Source: Streptomyces fradiae ATCC 10745 = DSM 40063 (lineage in GTDB: Bacteria; Actinomycetota; Actinomycetes; Streptomycetales; Streptomycetaceae). From it: DNA of 64,000 nucleotides. Below the pieces are notes generated by a model. It had not been told where the DNA came from. It saw only the letters and a program-made list of their open reading frames with translations, and ran no database searches. The stretch is from assembly GCF_008704425.1 (NCBI RefSeq), contig NZ_CP023696.1, positions 558,001 to 622,000 on the forward strand. Reading direction: 5' to 3'. This document shows, piece after piece, positions 43,001-52,025 of the stretch. Made by a program: the position numbers and the translations under genes. Positions within the stretch are counted from its first letter, which is position 1. Every line of letters begins with the position of its first letter.

Positions 43001-45514
43001 GTGACCCTTATCGATCAGCTGCCGCAGACCGCCGATCCCGATGCCCTCTTCGAGGCCTTCTCGTCATGGGCGGAGGGCCGGGGCATCTCGCTCTACCCGG
43101 CCCAGGAGGAGGCGCTGATCGAGGTGGTGTCCGGCGCCAACGTGATCCTGTCCACCCCCACCGGTTCGGGCAAGAGCCTGGTCGCGGCGGGCGCGCACTT
43201 CACGGCGCTCGCGAACGACCAGGTGACCTTCTACACGGCGCCGATCAAGGCGCTCGTGTCGGAGAAGTTCTTCGACCTGTGCAAGCTCTTCGGCACGGAG
43301 AACGTCGGCATGCTCACCGGCGACGCGTCCGTGAACGCCGACGCGCCGGTGATCTGCTGCACGGCCGAGGTGCTGGCGTCGATCGCGCTGCGCGACGGCA
43401 AGGACGCCGACATCGGCCAGGTCGTGATGGACGAGTTCCACTTCTACGCGGAGCCGGACCGGGGCTGGGCGTGGCAGATCCCGCTCCTGGAGCTTCCGCA
43501 GGCCCAGTTCGTGCTGATGTCGGCGACGCTCGGCGACGTGTCGATGTTCGAGAAGGACCTGACCCGCCGCACCGGCCGCCCCACCGCCGTGGTCCGCTCG
43601 GCGACGCGCCCGGTGCCGCTGTCGTACGAGTACCGGACGACGCCCATCACGGACACCCTGACCGAGCTGCTGCAGACCAAGCAGGCCCCGGTGTACATCG
43701 TGCACTTCACGCAGGCGGCGGCCGTCGAGCGGGCGCAGTCGCTGATGAGCATCAACATGTGCACGCGCGAGGAGAAGGACCGCATCGCCGAGCTGATCGG
43801 CAACTTCCGGTTCACCACCGCGTTCGGCCGGAACCTGTCGCGGTACGTCCGGCACGGCATCGGCGTGCACCACGCGGGCATGCTGCCGAAGTACCGGCGG
43901 CTGGTGGAGAAGCTCGCCCAGGCCGGTCTGCTGAAGGTGATCTGCGGTACGGACACGCTCGGCGTCGGCGTCAACGTCCCCATCCGCACGGTGCTGTTCA
44001 CCGCCCTGACGAAGTACGACGGGAACCGGGTGCGCACGCTGCGCGCCCGCGAGTTCCACCAGATCGCGGGCCGCGCCGGGCGGGCCGGGTTCGACACGGC
44101 CGGATTCGTGGTGGCGCAGGCGCCCGAGCACGTCATCGAGAACGAGAAGGCGCTCGCCAAGGCGGGCGACGACGTCAAGAAGCGCCGCAAGGTCGTCCGC
44201 AAGAAGGCTCCCGAGGGCTTCGTCAACTGGACGGAGAACACCTACGAGAAGCTGATCGCGTCCGAGCCGGAGCCGCTGACGTCCCGCTTCAGGGTGACGC
44301 ACACGATGCTGCTGTCGGTGATCGCCCGGCCCGGCGACGCGTTCGAGGCGATGCGCCGCCTGCTGGAGGACAACCACGAGCCGCGCAGGAACCAGCTGCG
44401 GCACATCCGCCGGGCCATCGCCATCTACCGGTCGCTGCTGGACGGCGGGGTGGTCGAGCAGCTCGACGAGCCGGACGCGGAGGGCCGCAGGATCCGGCTC
44501 ACCGTCGACCTCCAGCAGGACTTCGCGCTGAACCAGCCGCTGTCGACGTTCGCGCTGGCCGCCTTCGAGCTGCTGGACCCGGAGTCGCCGTCGTACGCGC
44601 TGGACATGGTGTCGGTGGTGGAGTCCACGCTGGACGACCCCCGGCAGATCCTCGCCGCGCAGCAGAACAAGGCGCGCGGCGAGGCGGTCGCCGAGATGAA
44701 GGCGGACGGCGTCGAGTACGAGGAGCGGATGGAGCGGCTCCAGGAGGTGTCGTACCCCAAGCCGCTGGAGGAGCTGCTGTGGCACGCGTACAACCTCTAC
44801 CGCAAGTCCCACCCGTGGGTCGGTGACCACCCGGTGTCGCCGAAGTCGGTGATCCGGGACATGTACGAACGGGCGCTGTCCTTCACCGAGTTCACCTCCT
44901 TCTACGAGCTGGCCCGCACCGAGGGCATCGTGCTGCGGTATCTGGCGAGCGCGTACAAGGCGCTGGACCACACCATCCCGGACGACCTGAAGACGGAGGA
45001 CCTGGAGGACCTGATCGCCTGGCTGGGCGAGATGGTCCGCCAGGTCGACTCCAGCCTGCTGGACGAGTGGGAGCAGCTGGCCAACCCGGAGGTGGAGACC
45101 GCCGAGCAGGCGCAGGAGAAGGCCGACCAGGTCAAGCCGGTCACGGCCAACGCCCGCGCCTTCCGCGTGCTCGTGCGGAACGCGATGTTCCGCCGGGTGG
45201 AGCTGGCCGCGCTCGACCACGTGGAGGAGCTGGGCGAGCTGGACGGCGAGTCCGGGTGGGACGCCGACGCGTGGGGCGGGGCGATGGACGGGTACTGGGA
45301 CGAGTACGACGACCTGGGCACCGGCCCGGACGCGCGCGGCCCGAAGCTGCTGTCCATCGAGGAGGACCCGGCGCACGGCCTGTGGCGCGTCCGGCAGACC
45401 TTCGCCGACCCGAACGGCGACCACGACTGGGGCATCAGCGCCGAGGTCGACCTGGCCGCCTCCGACGAGGAGGGCCGGGCCGTGGTCCGCGTCACCCACG
45501 TCGGCCCGTTCTGA
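43001..45514 (+). CDS. SKI2/Mtr4-like DEAD/DEAH-box RNA helicase
   Basis: An 837-residue superfamily 2 helicase. It has a Q-type start (LYPAQEEAL), Walker A STPTGSGKS (51-59), DEFH box (144-147), motif III SATLGD, and motif VI HQIAGRAGRAGFD. The middle includes a KKRRKVVRKK basic patch, and the C-terminal about 400 residues are family-specific. Similar proteins are conserved in actinomycetes and probably act in RNA turnover or remodelling. GTG 43001 follows GGAGG by one base, an unusually short spacer; an ATG at 42941 is in frame as an alternative. Confidence 0.9.
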   Translation: MTLIDQLPQTADPDALFEAFSSWAEGRGISLYPAQEEALIEVVSGANVILSTPTGSGKSLVAAGAHFTALANDQVTFYTAPIKALVSEKFFDLCKLFGTENVGMLTGDASVNADAPVICCTAEVLASIALRDGKDADIGQVVMDEFHFYAEPDRGWAWQIPLLELPQAQFVLMSATLGDVSMFEKDLTRRTGRPTAVVRSATRPVPLSYEYRTTPITDTLTELLQTKQAPVYIVHFTQAAAVERAQSLMSINMCTREEKDRIAELIGNFRFTTAFGRNLSRYVRHGIGVHHAGMLPKYRRLVEKLAQAGLLKVICGTDTLGVGVNVPIRTVLFTALTKYDGNRVRTLRAREFHQIAGRAGRAGFDTAGFVVAQAPEHVIENEKALAKAGDDVKKRRKVVRKKAPEGFVNWTENTYEKLIASEPEPLTSRFRVTHTMLLSVIARPGDAFEAMRRLLEDNHEPRRNQLRHIRRAIAIYRSLLDGGVVEQLDEPDAEGRRIRLTVDLQQDFALNQPLSTFALAAFELLDPESPSYALDMVSVVESTLDDPRQILAAQQNKARGEAVAEMKADGVEYEERMERLQEVSYPKPLEELLWHAYNLYRKSHPWVGDHPVSPKSVIRDMYERALSFTEFTSFYELARTEGIVLRYLASAYKALDHTIPDDLKTEDLEDLIAWLGEMVRQVDSSLLDEWEQLANPEVETAEQAQEKADQVKPVTANARAFRVLVRNAMFRRVELAALDHVEELGELDGESGWDADAWGGAMDGYWDEYDDLGTGPDARGPKLLSIEEDPAHGLWRVRQTFADPNGDHDWGISAEVDLAASDEEGRAVVRVTHVGPF

Positions 45515-45570
45515 GGCGCTGCGGGGCCCGTCCCGAAGACCGTTCCGAGAGGTGCCCCGGGGACCGCCCC

Positions 45571-45786
45571 TCAGAAGAGGCGGTCCTGCTCCACCTCGTG
45601 GCGGCGGGCGCGGACGTCCGGGCGGTCCGGGTGCAGTTTGGCGTCGCAGGCCGGACCCAGCCCGGTGCGGCGCGAGGCGCGTCCGGTCAGCGGTCGCCCG
45701 CACACCCGGCACCACACGGGCGGGCGGCCGGTCCCGCCGTCGGCCGGGTTCGCGGGGGCGCAGTCCGGAAGTGGCTCGTCGTTCAT
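45571..45786 (-). CDS. Small Cys-rich zinc-ribbon-like protein (DUF6011-like)
   Basis: A 71-residue protein. CRVCGRPLTGRASRRTGLGPAC has the CxxC plus distant C pattern of the small DUF6011-type proteins, whose arrangement of Cys and basic residues suggests zinc and perhaps nucleic acid binding. An N-terminal Cys (LPDCAP) may add a ligand. The ATG at 45786 lacks a strong ribosome site and a GTG at 45792 is two codons upstream. Function unknown. Confidence 0.7.
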   Translation of the reverse strand: MNDEPLPDCAPANPADGGTGRPPVWCRVCGRPLTGRASRRTGLGPACDAKLHPDRPDVRARRHEVEQDRLF

Positions 45787-45832
45787 GGTCACGTGTCTAC
45801 CCTGTCGTCTGTTCCGATGACGACTTTCCGGC

Positions 45833-45892
45833 GACGGCCGTCGACGGCGGCCGTCCGACGACGGCCGCTCGACGGCGGCCGTCCCCCTGACC
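45833..45892. repeat. Short GC-rich repeats upstream of the glutathione peroxidase gene
   Basis: CGACGGCGGCCGTCC occurs twice, with the related CGACGACGGCCG and CGACGGCCGTCG in between. Each unit is itself nearly palindromic (GACGGCNGCCGTC), so the 60 bases could fold. They lie immediately upstream of the AGGAGGG ribosome site. Confidence 0.55.
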
Positions 45893-45903
45893 AGGAGGGC
45901 TTC

Positions 45904-46392
45904 ATGAGCCTGTACGACATCCCGCTGCGCACCCTGTCCGGCGAGCCGACGAGCCTGGCGGAGTACCGGGGCCGCGCGGTGCTGGTGGTGAACGTGGCGT
46001 CGAAGTGCGGTCTGACCCCGCAGTACACCGGTCTGGAGAAGCTCCAGCAGGAGTACGGCGAGCGCGGCCTGACCGTGCTGGGCGTGCCGTGCAACCAGTT
46101 CGGCGGCCAGGAGCCGGGCAGCGCGGAGGAGATCCGGACGTTCTGCTCGACCACGTACGGCGTGTCGTTCCCGCTGCTGGAGAAGACGGACGTGAACGGG
46201 CCGGGCCGCCACCCGCTGTACACGGAGCTCACGCGGACGCCGGACGCGGACGGCGAGGCCGGCGACGTGCAGTGGAACTTCGAGAAGTTCCTGATCGACG
46301 CGCGGGGCGGGGTCACCCGCTTCCGTCCGCGCACCGAGCCGGACGCCCCCGAGCTGGTCCGCGCCGTCGAGGCGGCGCTCCCCGCCGCCTGA
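45904..46392 (+). CDS. Glutathione peroxidase family thiol peroxidase
   Basis: A 162-residue thioredoxin-fold peroxidase. Peroxidatic Cys35 lies in NVASKCGLTPQYTGLE; the Gln of VPCNQFGGQEPG and the Trp of VQWNFEKFLID complete the active site. The Cys of VPCNQF may serve as resolving Cys, so in glutathione-free actinomycetes it should use thioredoxin or mycothiol systems. ATG 45904 follows AGGAGGG. Followed by a strong hairpin. Confidence 0.95.
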   Translation: MSLYDIPLRTLSGEPTSLAEYRGRAVLVVNVASKCGLTPQYTGLEKLQQEYGERGLTVLGVPCNQFGGQEPGSAEEIRTFCSTTYGVSFPLLEKTDVNGPGRHPLYTELTRTPDADGEAGDVQWNFEKFLIDARGGVTRFRPRTEPDAPELVRAVEAALPAA

Positions 46393-46413
46393 CGCCGGGA
46401 CGTCGCCGTGCCG

Positions 46414-46442
46414 GTGCCGGACGCCGTGCGGGCGTCCGGCAC
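46414..46442 (+). terminator. Terminator hairpin after the peroxidase gene
   Basis: A perfect 12-bp stem: GTGCCGGACGCC (46414-46425), loop GTGCG, and GGCGTCCGGCAC (46431-46442), 22 bases after the stop codon. It may also end transcripts from the convergent permease gene. Confidence 0.75.
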
Positions 46443-46568
46443 CACACGGCACCACACGGCGCCCCCCTGCACCGCGCGTTCGGCACCGCGCTTGCGGCGG
46501 CGCGCCGGGGCGGGGGCGCAAGCCGTGGCGGGGCGGCGGATGCGCGGGCCGCGGCCGTCCGGGGGCCG

Positions 46569-48872
46569 TCAGGCGTACGCCGCGAGGGTGTCGGCCAGTC
46601 TGCGGCGGGCCGCCCGCGCGGCCGGCACGGCCGCGAGCGCCACGGCGCCCAGCACGGCCGCCGCGGCGACGGCCAGCAGGTGGAGCGGCGACGGGCCGTG
46701 GGCGATGCCCGCCCCGATGCCGCTGGTACGGCCCTCCTGGTCGATCAGCCAGTGCGCGAGCGGCACGCCCAGGGCCGTACCGGCGAGGGCGGCGGCGAGG
46801 GCCGTCCAGCCGACGGCGCTCACCGTGACGGCGGTGACCTGCCGGGCGGACAGGCCCATGGCCCGCCACGCGAGCAGGTCGCGCTCCCCCTCGCGCACCG
46901 CGCCGCCGATGGCGGTGGTCACCTCGGTGAGGCCGATCAGCGCGAGGACGGCGATCAGCCCGGCGACGACGCCGCGCAGGTCGGCGAGGCGGTCGGCGGG
47001 GCCGGAGACCACGTGGACGTCGAGGCGCCCGGCGGCCTCCCGGAGCAGTTCGGCGCGGACGGCGTGCGGGTCGGCGCCGGGGCGCAGCCGCAGGTGGTAG
47101 ACGGTGGGCCGCAGGTCCGGATCGTTCTCGCGGAGGGTGTCCAGGGAGGTGGAGACGGTGCGTCCGGCGTTCTCCGGTTCGATGCTGCGGCCGACGAGGT
47201 GCAGCACCTGCGGGCGTCCGCCGACGGTGAGGCGCACCCAGTCGCCGACCCGCACGCCGAGCAGGTCGAGCAGTCCCTGGCCGGCGACGGCCTCGTCGGG
47301 GCCCCGCGCGGGGCGGCCCTCGGCGACGGAGTACGGGTAGGGGTCCTGGCGGGTGCCGAGGCCGCGCAGCGCGATGGTGCCGGTCTGGCCGGGCACGAGC
47401 GCGGCGACCTCCAGGCCCCGGTGGGCGGTGAGGACGTCGGGGCTGCGCTGGAGCAGGGCGCGCGCCTCGCGGTCGCCGATCCCTTCGGCGGGGCGGGCGG
47501 TGAGCGCGGCCGGCAGGCCCAGCTGTTCGGGGCGGGTGTCGAAGCGCTGGATGCTGGTCCACGCGCCGAGGGCGACGGTGATCAGCAGCAGTGGCAGGGC
47601 GAGCCGGGCGACGGTGGCGGGGGCGGGGCGGCCCCGGCCGAAGGCGCGGTGCCAGCCGAGGACGAGCACGGGCGGGAGACCGGGCAGGGCGAGGGCGCGC
47701 AGGGCGGGCCGGGACAGGCCGCGGCCGGCGGGCGGTCCCGCGGCCGTGCCGGCGGGGACGGGCGGGACGCGGCCGGCGCGCCAGGCGGCGAGGCCGGTGG
47801 CGGCGCCGATGAGGACGACGACGGCGGCCGGGACGGCGAGGAGCGTGGCCGTGTGGCCGGGCAGGCCCTGCCACACGCCGACGGCGTCGCCGACCCTGCC
47901 GGGTATGCGCGCGCCGAGCGCCCGGACGAGCGCGGCGGCGAGGGCGGCGCCGAGCACCGCGTACGCCAGGTGCTGGGCGAGGAAGACCCGGACGACCTGG
48001 CCGGGGGTGAACCCGACGGCCTTGAGGACGGAGATGTCCCGCAGGTGTCCGCGGACGCGGGTGCTGATCGCGCCGAAGACGGCGAGCGCGGCGGCGACGA
48101 GGGCGCCCAGGCCGAAGAGGCCGAGGACGCGGCCGACGAGCCGGGTGTCGTCGCGGGCCTCGGCGCGGGCCCGCTGCCAGGGGGTGACGTCGGTGACGGC
48201 GTCCGCGCCGAGGGCGGTGACGGCACGCTGCACGGTGTACCCGGTGTCGGCGGGATCGGTGAGGCGCAGGCCGGTGATCCGTCCGGGCAGACCGGGGACG
48301 GCGCGGACGGTGGCGGGCGGGGCCCAGACGGTGCCGGGGCGCTCGCCGGGCTCGTAGCGCGGTTCGGCGGTGTCGGCGACGCCGAGGACGGTGAGGGTGC
48401 GGCCGGCGCCGCCGGGGAGGGCGAGGGTGTCGCCGGGCTGGGCCACCAGGGCGGCGGCCAGGCCGGACTCCAGGACGACGCCGTCGGGGACGGCGGGGTC
48501 GAGCCAGCGGCCCGCGGTGAGGAGCGGCCGGGCGGTGGCGGGCGGCCGGTCGGGGGCGGCGCGCAGTTCGACGGCGGCGCGGGCGCCGCGTGAGGCCGCG
48601 GTGGTGGCGACCGTGTCGTAGGGGCCGGCGACGAAGGCCACGCCGTCGAGCGAGGCGAGGCGCGCGGGGTCGGCGGCGCGGCCGGTGTGCAGCCAGACGT
48701 GCGCGCCCTGGGACTGGGTGAAGATCCGCTGCCAGGGGTTGGTGGCGTATCCGAAGAGGGCGGCGGCGAGGAGGAGCGAGGCGACGATCCCGGCGGTGGC
48801 GGAGACGAGGAAGAGCGCCTCACCGCGGTGGGTGCGGAGGTCGGCGTGCGCCCAGCGCAGCATGGCCCGCAC
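46569..48872 (-). CDS. FtsX-like ABC permease, two-unit form
   Basis: A 767-residue membrane protein with an N-terminal helix (about 21-43), a large extracytoplasmic domain, a first FtsX block (about 245-370, RVRGHLRDISVLKAVGFTPGQVVRVF), a second extracytoplasmic domain and a C-terminal FtsX block (VREGERDLLAWRAMGLSARQV). It is thus two permease units in one chain, working with the ATPase encoded just upstream (5-base gap). GTG 48872 is preceded by GAGGGAC. Macrolide/peptide efflux or lipoprotein handling are typical roles for the family. Confidence 0.9.
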   Translation of the reverse strand: MRAMLRWAHADLRTHRGEALFLVSATAGIVASLLLAAALFGYATNPWQRIFTQSQGAHVWLHTGRAADPARLASLDGVAFVAGPYDTVATTAASRGARAAVELRAAPDRPPATARPLLTAGRWLDPAVPDGVVLESGLAAALVAQPGDTLALPGGAGRTLTVLGVADTAEPRYEPGERPGTVWAPPATVRAVPGLPGRITGLRLTDPADTGYTVQRAVTALGADAVTDVTPWQRARAEARDDTRLVGRVLGLFGLGALVAAALAVFGAISTRVRGHLRDISVLKAVGFTPGQVVRVFLAQHLAYAVLGAALAAALVRALGARIPGRVGDAVGVWQGLPGHTATLLAVPAAVVVLIGAATGLAAWRAGRVPPVPAGTAAGPPAGRGLSRPALRALALPGLPPVLVLGWHRAFGRGRPAPATVARLALPLLLITVALGAWTSIQRFDTRPEQLGLPAALTARPAEGIGDREARALLQRSPDVLTAHRGLEVAALVPGQTGTIALRGLGTRQDPYPYSVAEGRPARGPDEAVAGQGLLDLLGVRVGDWVRLTVGGRPQVLHLVGRSIEPENAGRTVSTSLDTLRENDPDLRPTVYHLRLRPGADPHAVRAELLREAAGRLDVHVVSGPADRLADLRGVVAGLIAVLALIGLTEVTTAIGGAVREGERDLLAWRAMGLSARQVTAVTVSAVGWTALAAALAGTALGVPLAHWLIDQEGRTSGIGAGIAHGPSPLHLLAVAAAAVLGAVALAAVPAARAARRRLADTLAAYA

Positions 48873-48877
48873 GGCGG

Positions 48878-49849
48878 TCAGTCCCTCAGCTCGACGACGC
48901 GGGCGGGGCCGCCGGCGCCCGCGCGGCGACCGGCGGGGCCACCTGCGGCGGGTGCGCCGTCGTCCCCGCCGAGGGTGATGTCGTCGGTGACACGGCCGTC
49001 GAAGAAGCTGATGACGCGGTCGGCGGCGCTGGCGAGCCGGGCGTCGTGGGTGACCAGGACGATGGTCTGGCCGCGCTGGTGGAAGCGGGACAGCAGCCGC
49101 ATGACCTCGCGGGTGCCCTTGCTGTCCAGGCTGCCGGCCGGTTCGTCGGCGAGGAGCAGCCGGGGGTGGTTGACGAGCGCGCGGGCGAGGGCGACGCGCT
49201 GCTGCTCGCCGCCCGACAGCTCGCCGGGCATGCTGCGGGCCTTGGCGGCGAGGCCGAGTTCGGTGAGGAGCCGGTCGCGTTCGGCGCGGGCGGCGCGGGC
49301 GGAGGCCCCGGCGAGGAGGGCCGGCAGTTCGACGTTGTCGGCGACGCTGAGGTTGGAGACGAGGTTGAAGAACTGGAAGACGATGCCGATGCTGCGGCGG
49401 CGCTCCACGGCCCAGCGGGCCTCGGTGTAGCCGTCGGTGGACGCGCCGTCGAGCAGGACGGTGCCCTCGTCGGGGCGCTGGAGTCCGCCCAGGAGGTGCA
49501 GGAGGGTGGACTTCCCGGCGCCGGAGGGCCCGGTGACGGCGACGAACTCGCCGCGTCGGACGGTGAGGTCCACGCCGCGCACGGCGTGGACCGGGCCGCC
49601 CTCGCCGTGATGGGTCCTGACCAGGCCGCGGGCCTCCAGCAGCGGGGGTCCCGCCGGGGCGGCGGACGTCTCGGTGGAGGTCGCCGCGGAGGTCTCGGTG
49701 GACGGGGCGGCGGGCCTCGCCGCGGGCGTCGCGGCGGACCGGTCGGTGGACGCGGAGGCTCCGGCGGGCGCGGCGCCCGCGGGCGCGGTAGGGCGGCCGG
49801 TGGGCGCGGCGCCCGGGGGCGCGGCGCGGAAGCGGCGGAGGCGCCTCAT
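48878..49849 (-). CDS. LolD/MacB-type ABC ATPase with Ala/Thr/Pro-rich N-terminus
   Basis: A 323-residue ATPase. Residues about 5-72 are low-complexity Ala, Pro, Thr and Ser with a repeated (S/T)TETSAA element, unusual for this family. The ATPase proper starts near LEARGLVRTHHGEGG and has GPSGAGKST, ELSGGEQQRVALARALVNHPRLLLADEPAGSLD and TIVLVTHDARLA. The start ATG 49849 overlaps the PadR stop (ATGA). It powers the permease downstream. Confidence 0.92.
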   Translation of the reverse strand: MRRLRRFRAAPPGAAPTGRPTAPAGAAPAGASASTDRSAATPAARPAAPSTETSAATSTETSAAPAGPPLLEARGLVRTHHGEGGPVHAVRGVDLTVRRGEFVAVTGPSGAGKSTLLHLLGGLQRPDEGTVLLDGASTDGYTEARWAVERRRSIGIVFQFFNLVSNLSVADNVELPALLAGASARAARAERDRLLTELGLAAKARSMPGELSGGEQQRVALARALVNHPRLLLADEPAGSLDSKGTREVMRLLSRFHQRGQTIVLVTHDARLASAADRVISFFDGRVTDDITLGGDDGAPAAGGPAGRRAGAGGPARVVELRD

Positions 49850-50370
49850 CGCGCGTCCTCCAGCCCTTCCAGTTCCTCCTGGCACCGCTCCAGCCAGTCC
49901 AGGTCGGCCTGGAGGTGGAGTATGGCGCCCTCGATGAGCAGGTGCGCCGTGCGGTTGTCCCGGTTCTCGGTGGCGGCCAGCTTGGAGAGGGTGCGCATCG
50001 TCCTGAGGTACTCGCGTCGCTGTCGGTTGATGAGGGATATCTGGTCGGCGAGGCCGGTGCGGGGGGCGAGGGCGAGCTTCATGAAGAACTCGTCGCGCAC
50101 CCGCGGCTCGTCCGCCGTCTCCTCGAACCAGGTGCGCAGCTCCTCGCGCCCGGCGGGGGTGAGACGGTAGATCTTCTTGTTCGGCCGGCTCGACTGGGCG
50201 ACCTCCTCGCCCTCGATGAGCCCCGACTTCTCCAGCCGGCCGAGCGTGACGTAGATCTGGCCGACGTTGGGCTGAGGGTACGCGGCGCCCAGCAGCCGCT
50301 CAAGGTCCTGCTTCAGCTCGTACCCGTGCGCGGGCCCGTCGGCCAGGAGAGCGAGGAGCTGCATGCGCAC
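49846..50370 (-). CDS. PadR-family regulator
   Basis: A 174-residue winged-helix protein: LLALLADGPAHGYELKQDLERLLG and NVGQIYVTLGRLEKSGLIEGEE are the PadR DNA-binding core, and the C-terminal helices (about 100-170) form the dimer domain. GTG 50370 follows AAGGAG. It heads the operon with the ABC ATPase and permease, so it probably represses its own efflux operon. A candidate operator lies just upstream. Confidence 0.92.
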   Translation of the reverse strand: MRMQLLALLADGPAHGYELKQDLERLLGAAYPQPNVGQIYVTLGRLEKSGLIEGEEVAQSSRPNKKIYRLTPAGREELRTWFEETADEPRVRDEFFMKLALAPRTGLADQISLINRQRREYLRTMRTLSKLAATENRDNRTAHLLIEGAILHLQADLDWLERCQEELEGLEDAR

Positions 50371-50501
50371 TCGTGGGCTCTCCTTCTGTCGCGATCCGGG
50401 CTCGATGTGCTTCGCGCCCTAGTATCGCCCAATGCCTAACAGGTATACATGGCCACTGACCTGACGAGGACGTCCGGTGCCGGTGCCACAGGGAGGAACC
50501 T
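50371..50501. promoter_or_regulatory. Divergent promoter with candidate PadR operator
   Basis: TGCCTAACAGGTATAC at 50433-50448 includes the imperfect inverted pair TGCCT/AGGTA. A related sequence, TGCCTACCCGTTAGGTA, occurs at 51822-51838. It lies between the PadR operon and the plus-strand binding-protein gene and could control both. Confidence 0.4.
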
Positions 50502-51773
50502 ATGCGGTGGGCGAGTGCCGCGGGTAGGGGCCTGGTGATCGTGGTGCTGCTGCTGGTCGGGACGGTGGCGTCCGGCGTGCCCGGCGACGGGCCGCGCGGG
50601 ACCGGGCGGGGCCCGGTGGCGCTGGCGACGGCCGGGGACCTCACCGGATACCTGCGGCCGCTGCTGGACGACTGGAACCGGGAGCGGCCCGCGGAGCGGG
50701 TGACGCTGGTGGAGCTGCCCGACTCGGCGGACGAGACCCGCGCCCAGATGATCACGGACCTGCGGTCCGGTGCGGGCCGCTTCGACCTGCTCAACATCGA
50801 CGTGGCCTGGACCTCGGAGTTCGCGGCGGCCGGCTGGATCGCCCCGCTGGAGCGGCGGCGCTTCGCGCTGGACGCCTTCCTGCCGCCGGTCGTGGACACG
50901 GCGACGTACGAGGGGCGGCTGTACGCCGTGCCGTACGTGACCAACGCCGGGATGCTGTTCTACCGCTCCGACCTGCTGGCCGCGGCGGGCGAACGGCCGC
51001 CGCGCACCTGGGCGGAGCTGGAGCGCCAGGCGCGGACGGTCGCGCCGCGGCACGGCGTCGGCGGGTACGCCGGGCAGTTCCTGCCGTACGAGGGGCTGAC
51101 GGTCAACGTGACGGAGGCGGTGTACTCGGCGGGCGGCGCGGTCCTCGGCGACGAGGGCGGCCGGGTCGCGGTGGACTCGCCGGCGGCCCGGTCCGGGGTG
51201 GCGTTCCTGGCGCGCGGCGTACGGGAGGGGTGGATCCCCCGCGAGGCGCTGGCGTACACGGAGGAGGAGTCCCGGCGGGCGTTCCAGGACGGGCGGCTGC
51301 TGTTCCTGCGGAACTGGCCGTACGCGTGGGCGGGCGCCTCGGGCGGCGGCTCCGCGGTCGCGGGCCGGTTCGGCGCCGTGCCGCTGCCGGGCCGGGACGG
51401 GCCGGGGACGAGCGTGCTGGGCGGGTCGAACCTGGCGGTGAGCAGCCGGGCGCGGCACCCGGAGACGGCCGCCGACCTGATCGCGTACCTGACGAGTGAC
51501 GCCGTGCAGCGCCGGGTCCTCGTGGAGGGCGCGCTGCCGCCGGTGCGGGCGGCGCTGTACGGGGACGCGGCGCTGGTGCGGCGCTTCCCGTACCTGCCGG
51601 CGCTGCGGGAGAGCGTGCTGGCGGCCCGGCCGCGCCCCAAGAGCCCGCGGTACGAGCAGGTGAGCCTCGCGGTCCAGGCCGTGATGCACGACGCCCTGGC
51701 GCAGCGCCAGGAGCCCGCGGCGGCGGTGCGCCGGCTCGCCGCGGAGCTGGAAGCGGTCGCGCGGCGCGGCTGA
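50502..51773 (+). CDS. Orphan extracellular solute-binding protein, family 1 type
   Basis: A 423-residue sugar-binding-protein fold (FDLLNIDVAWTSEFAAAGWIAPL, YAVPYVTNAGMLFYRSDLL, GGSNLAVSSRARHPETAADLIAYL). The N-terminus has a hydrophobic segment (11-24) but no lipobox Cys, so it is either secreted or membrane-anchored by an uncut signal. No permease is in its immediate operon; the nearest sugar permeases are at 55-57 kb with their own lipoprotein. GGGAGGA precedes ATG 50502. It might share the permeases downstream or serve as a receptor. Confidence 0.85.
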   Translation: MRWASAAGRGLVIVVLLLVGTVASGVPGDGPRGTGRGPVALATAGDLTGYLRPLLDDWNRERPAERVTLVELPDSADETRAQMITDLRSGAGRFDLLNIDVAWTSEFAAAGWIAPLERRRFALDAFLPPVVDTATYEGRLYAVPYVTNAGMLFYRSDLLAAAGERPPRTWAELERQARTVAPRHGVGGYAGQFLPYEGLTVNVTEAVYSAGGAVLGDEGGRVAVDSPAARSGVAFLARGVREGWIPREALAYTEEESRRAFQDGRLLFLRNWPYAWAGASGGGSAVAGRFGAVPLPGRDGPGTSVLGGSNLAVSSRARHPETAADLIAYLTSDAVQRRVLVEGALPPVRAALYGDAALVRRFPYLPALRESVLAARPRPKSPRYEQVSLAVQAVMHDALAQRQEPAAAVRRLAAELEAVARRG

Positions 51774-52025
51774 GCCCGCCCCGGCCCGCCTTCCCCTCCT
51801 CACCCCACCCGCACGCCCCCTTGCCTACCCGTTAGGTATGGCCGCGCGCCCGAACCTTGCCTCTGTGCCGGGACAAACCATTCCATAACCCGGTAACCGG
51901 CGGGTGTTTATCGCTCCGTCATTGACACCGGCTGAACCCGGCTACCTAACATGCATGCACAACAGCCGCCCCCACCTTCCCCGGGGGGCGGCGCGCACCC
52001 TTCTAAGAAACAAGGTCAACGGGTG
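51774..52025. promoter_or_regulatory. Promoter region of the alpha-glucosidase operon
   Basis: TTGACA at 51922-51927 is a clear -35; TACCTA (51943-51948, 15-base spacing) or TAACAT (51947-51952, 19-base spacing) could be the -10. The inverted pair TGCCTA...TAGGTA at 51822-51838 lies about 85 bases further upstream and resembles the site by padR. AAGG near 52010 is the ribosome site. Confidence 0.5.

Noticed and set aside
43064..45715. An 883-residue minus-strand open frame
   Set aside because: Antisense shadow of the helicase, which has all SF2 motifs.
46005..48593. An 862-residue plus-strand open frame
   Set aside because: Antisense to the FtsX-like permease and out of frame over the peroxidase; low-complexity Gly/Ala/Asp translation.
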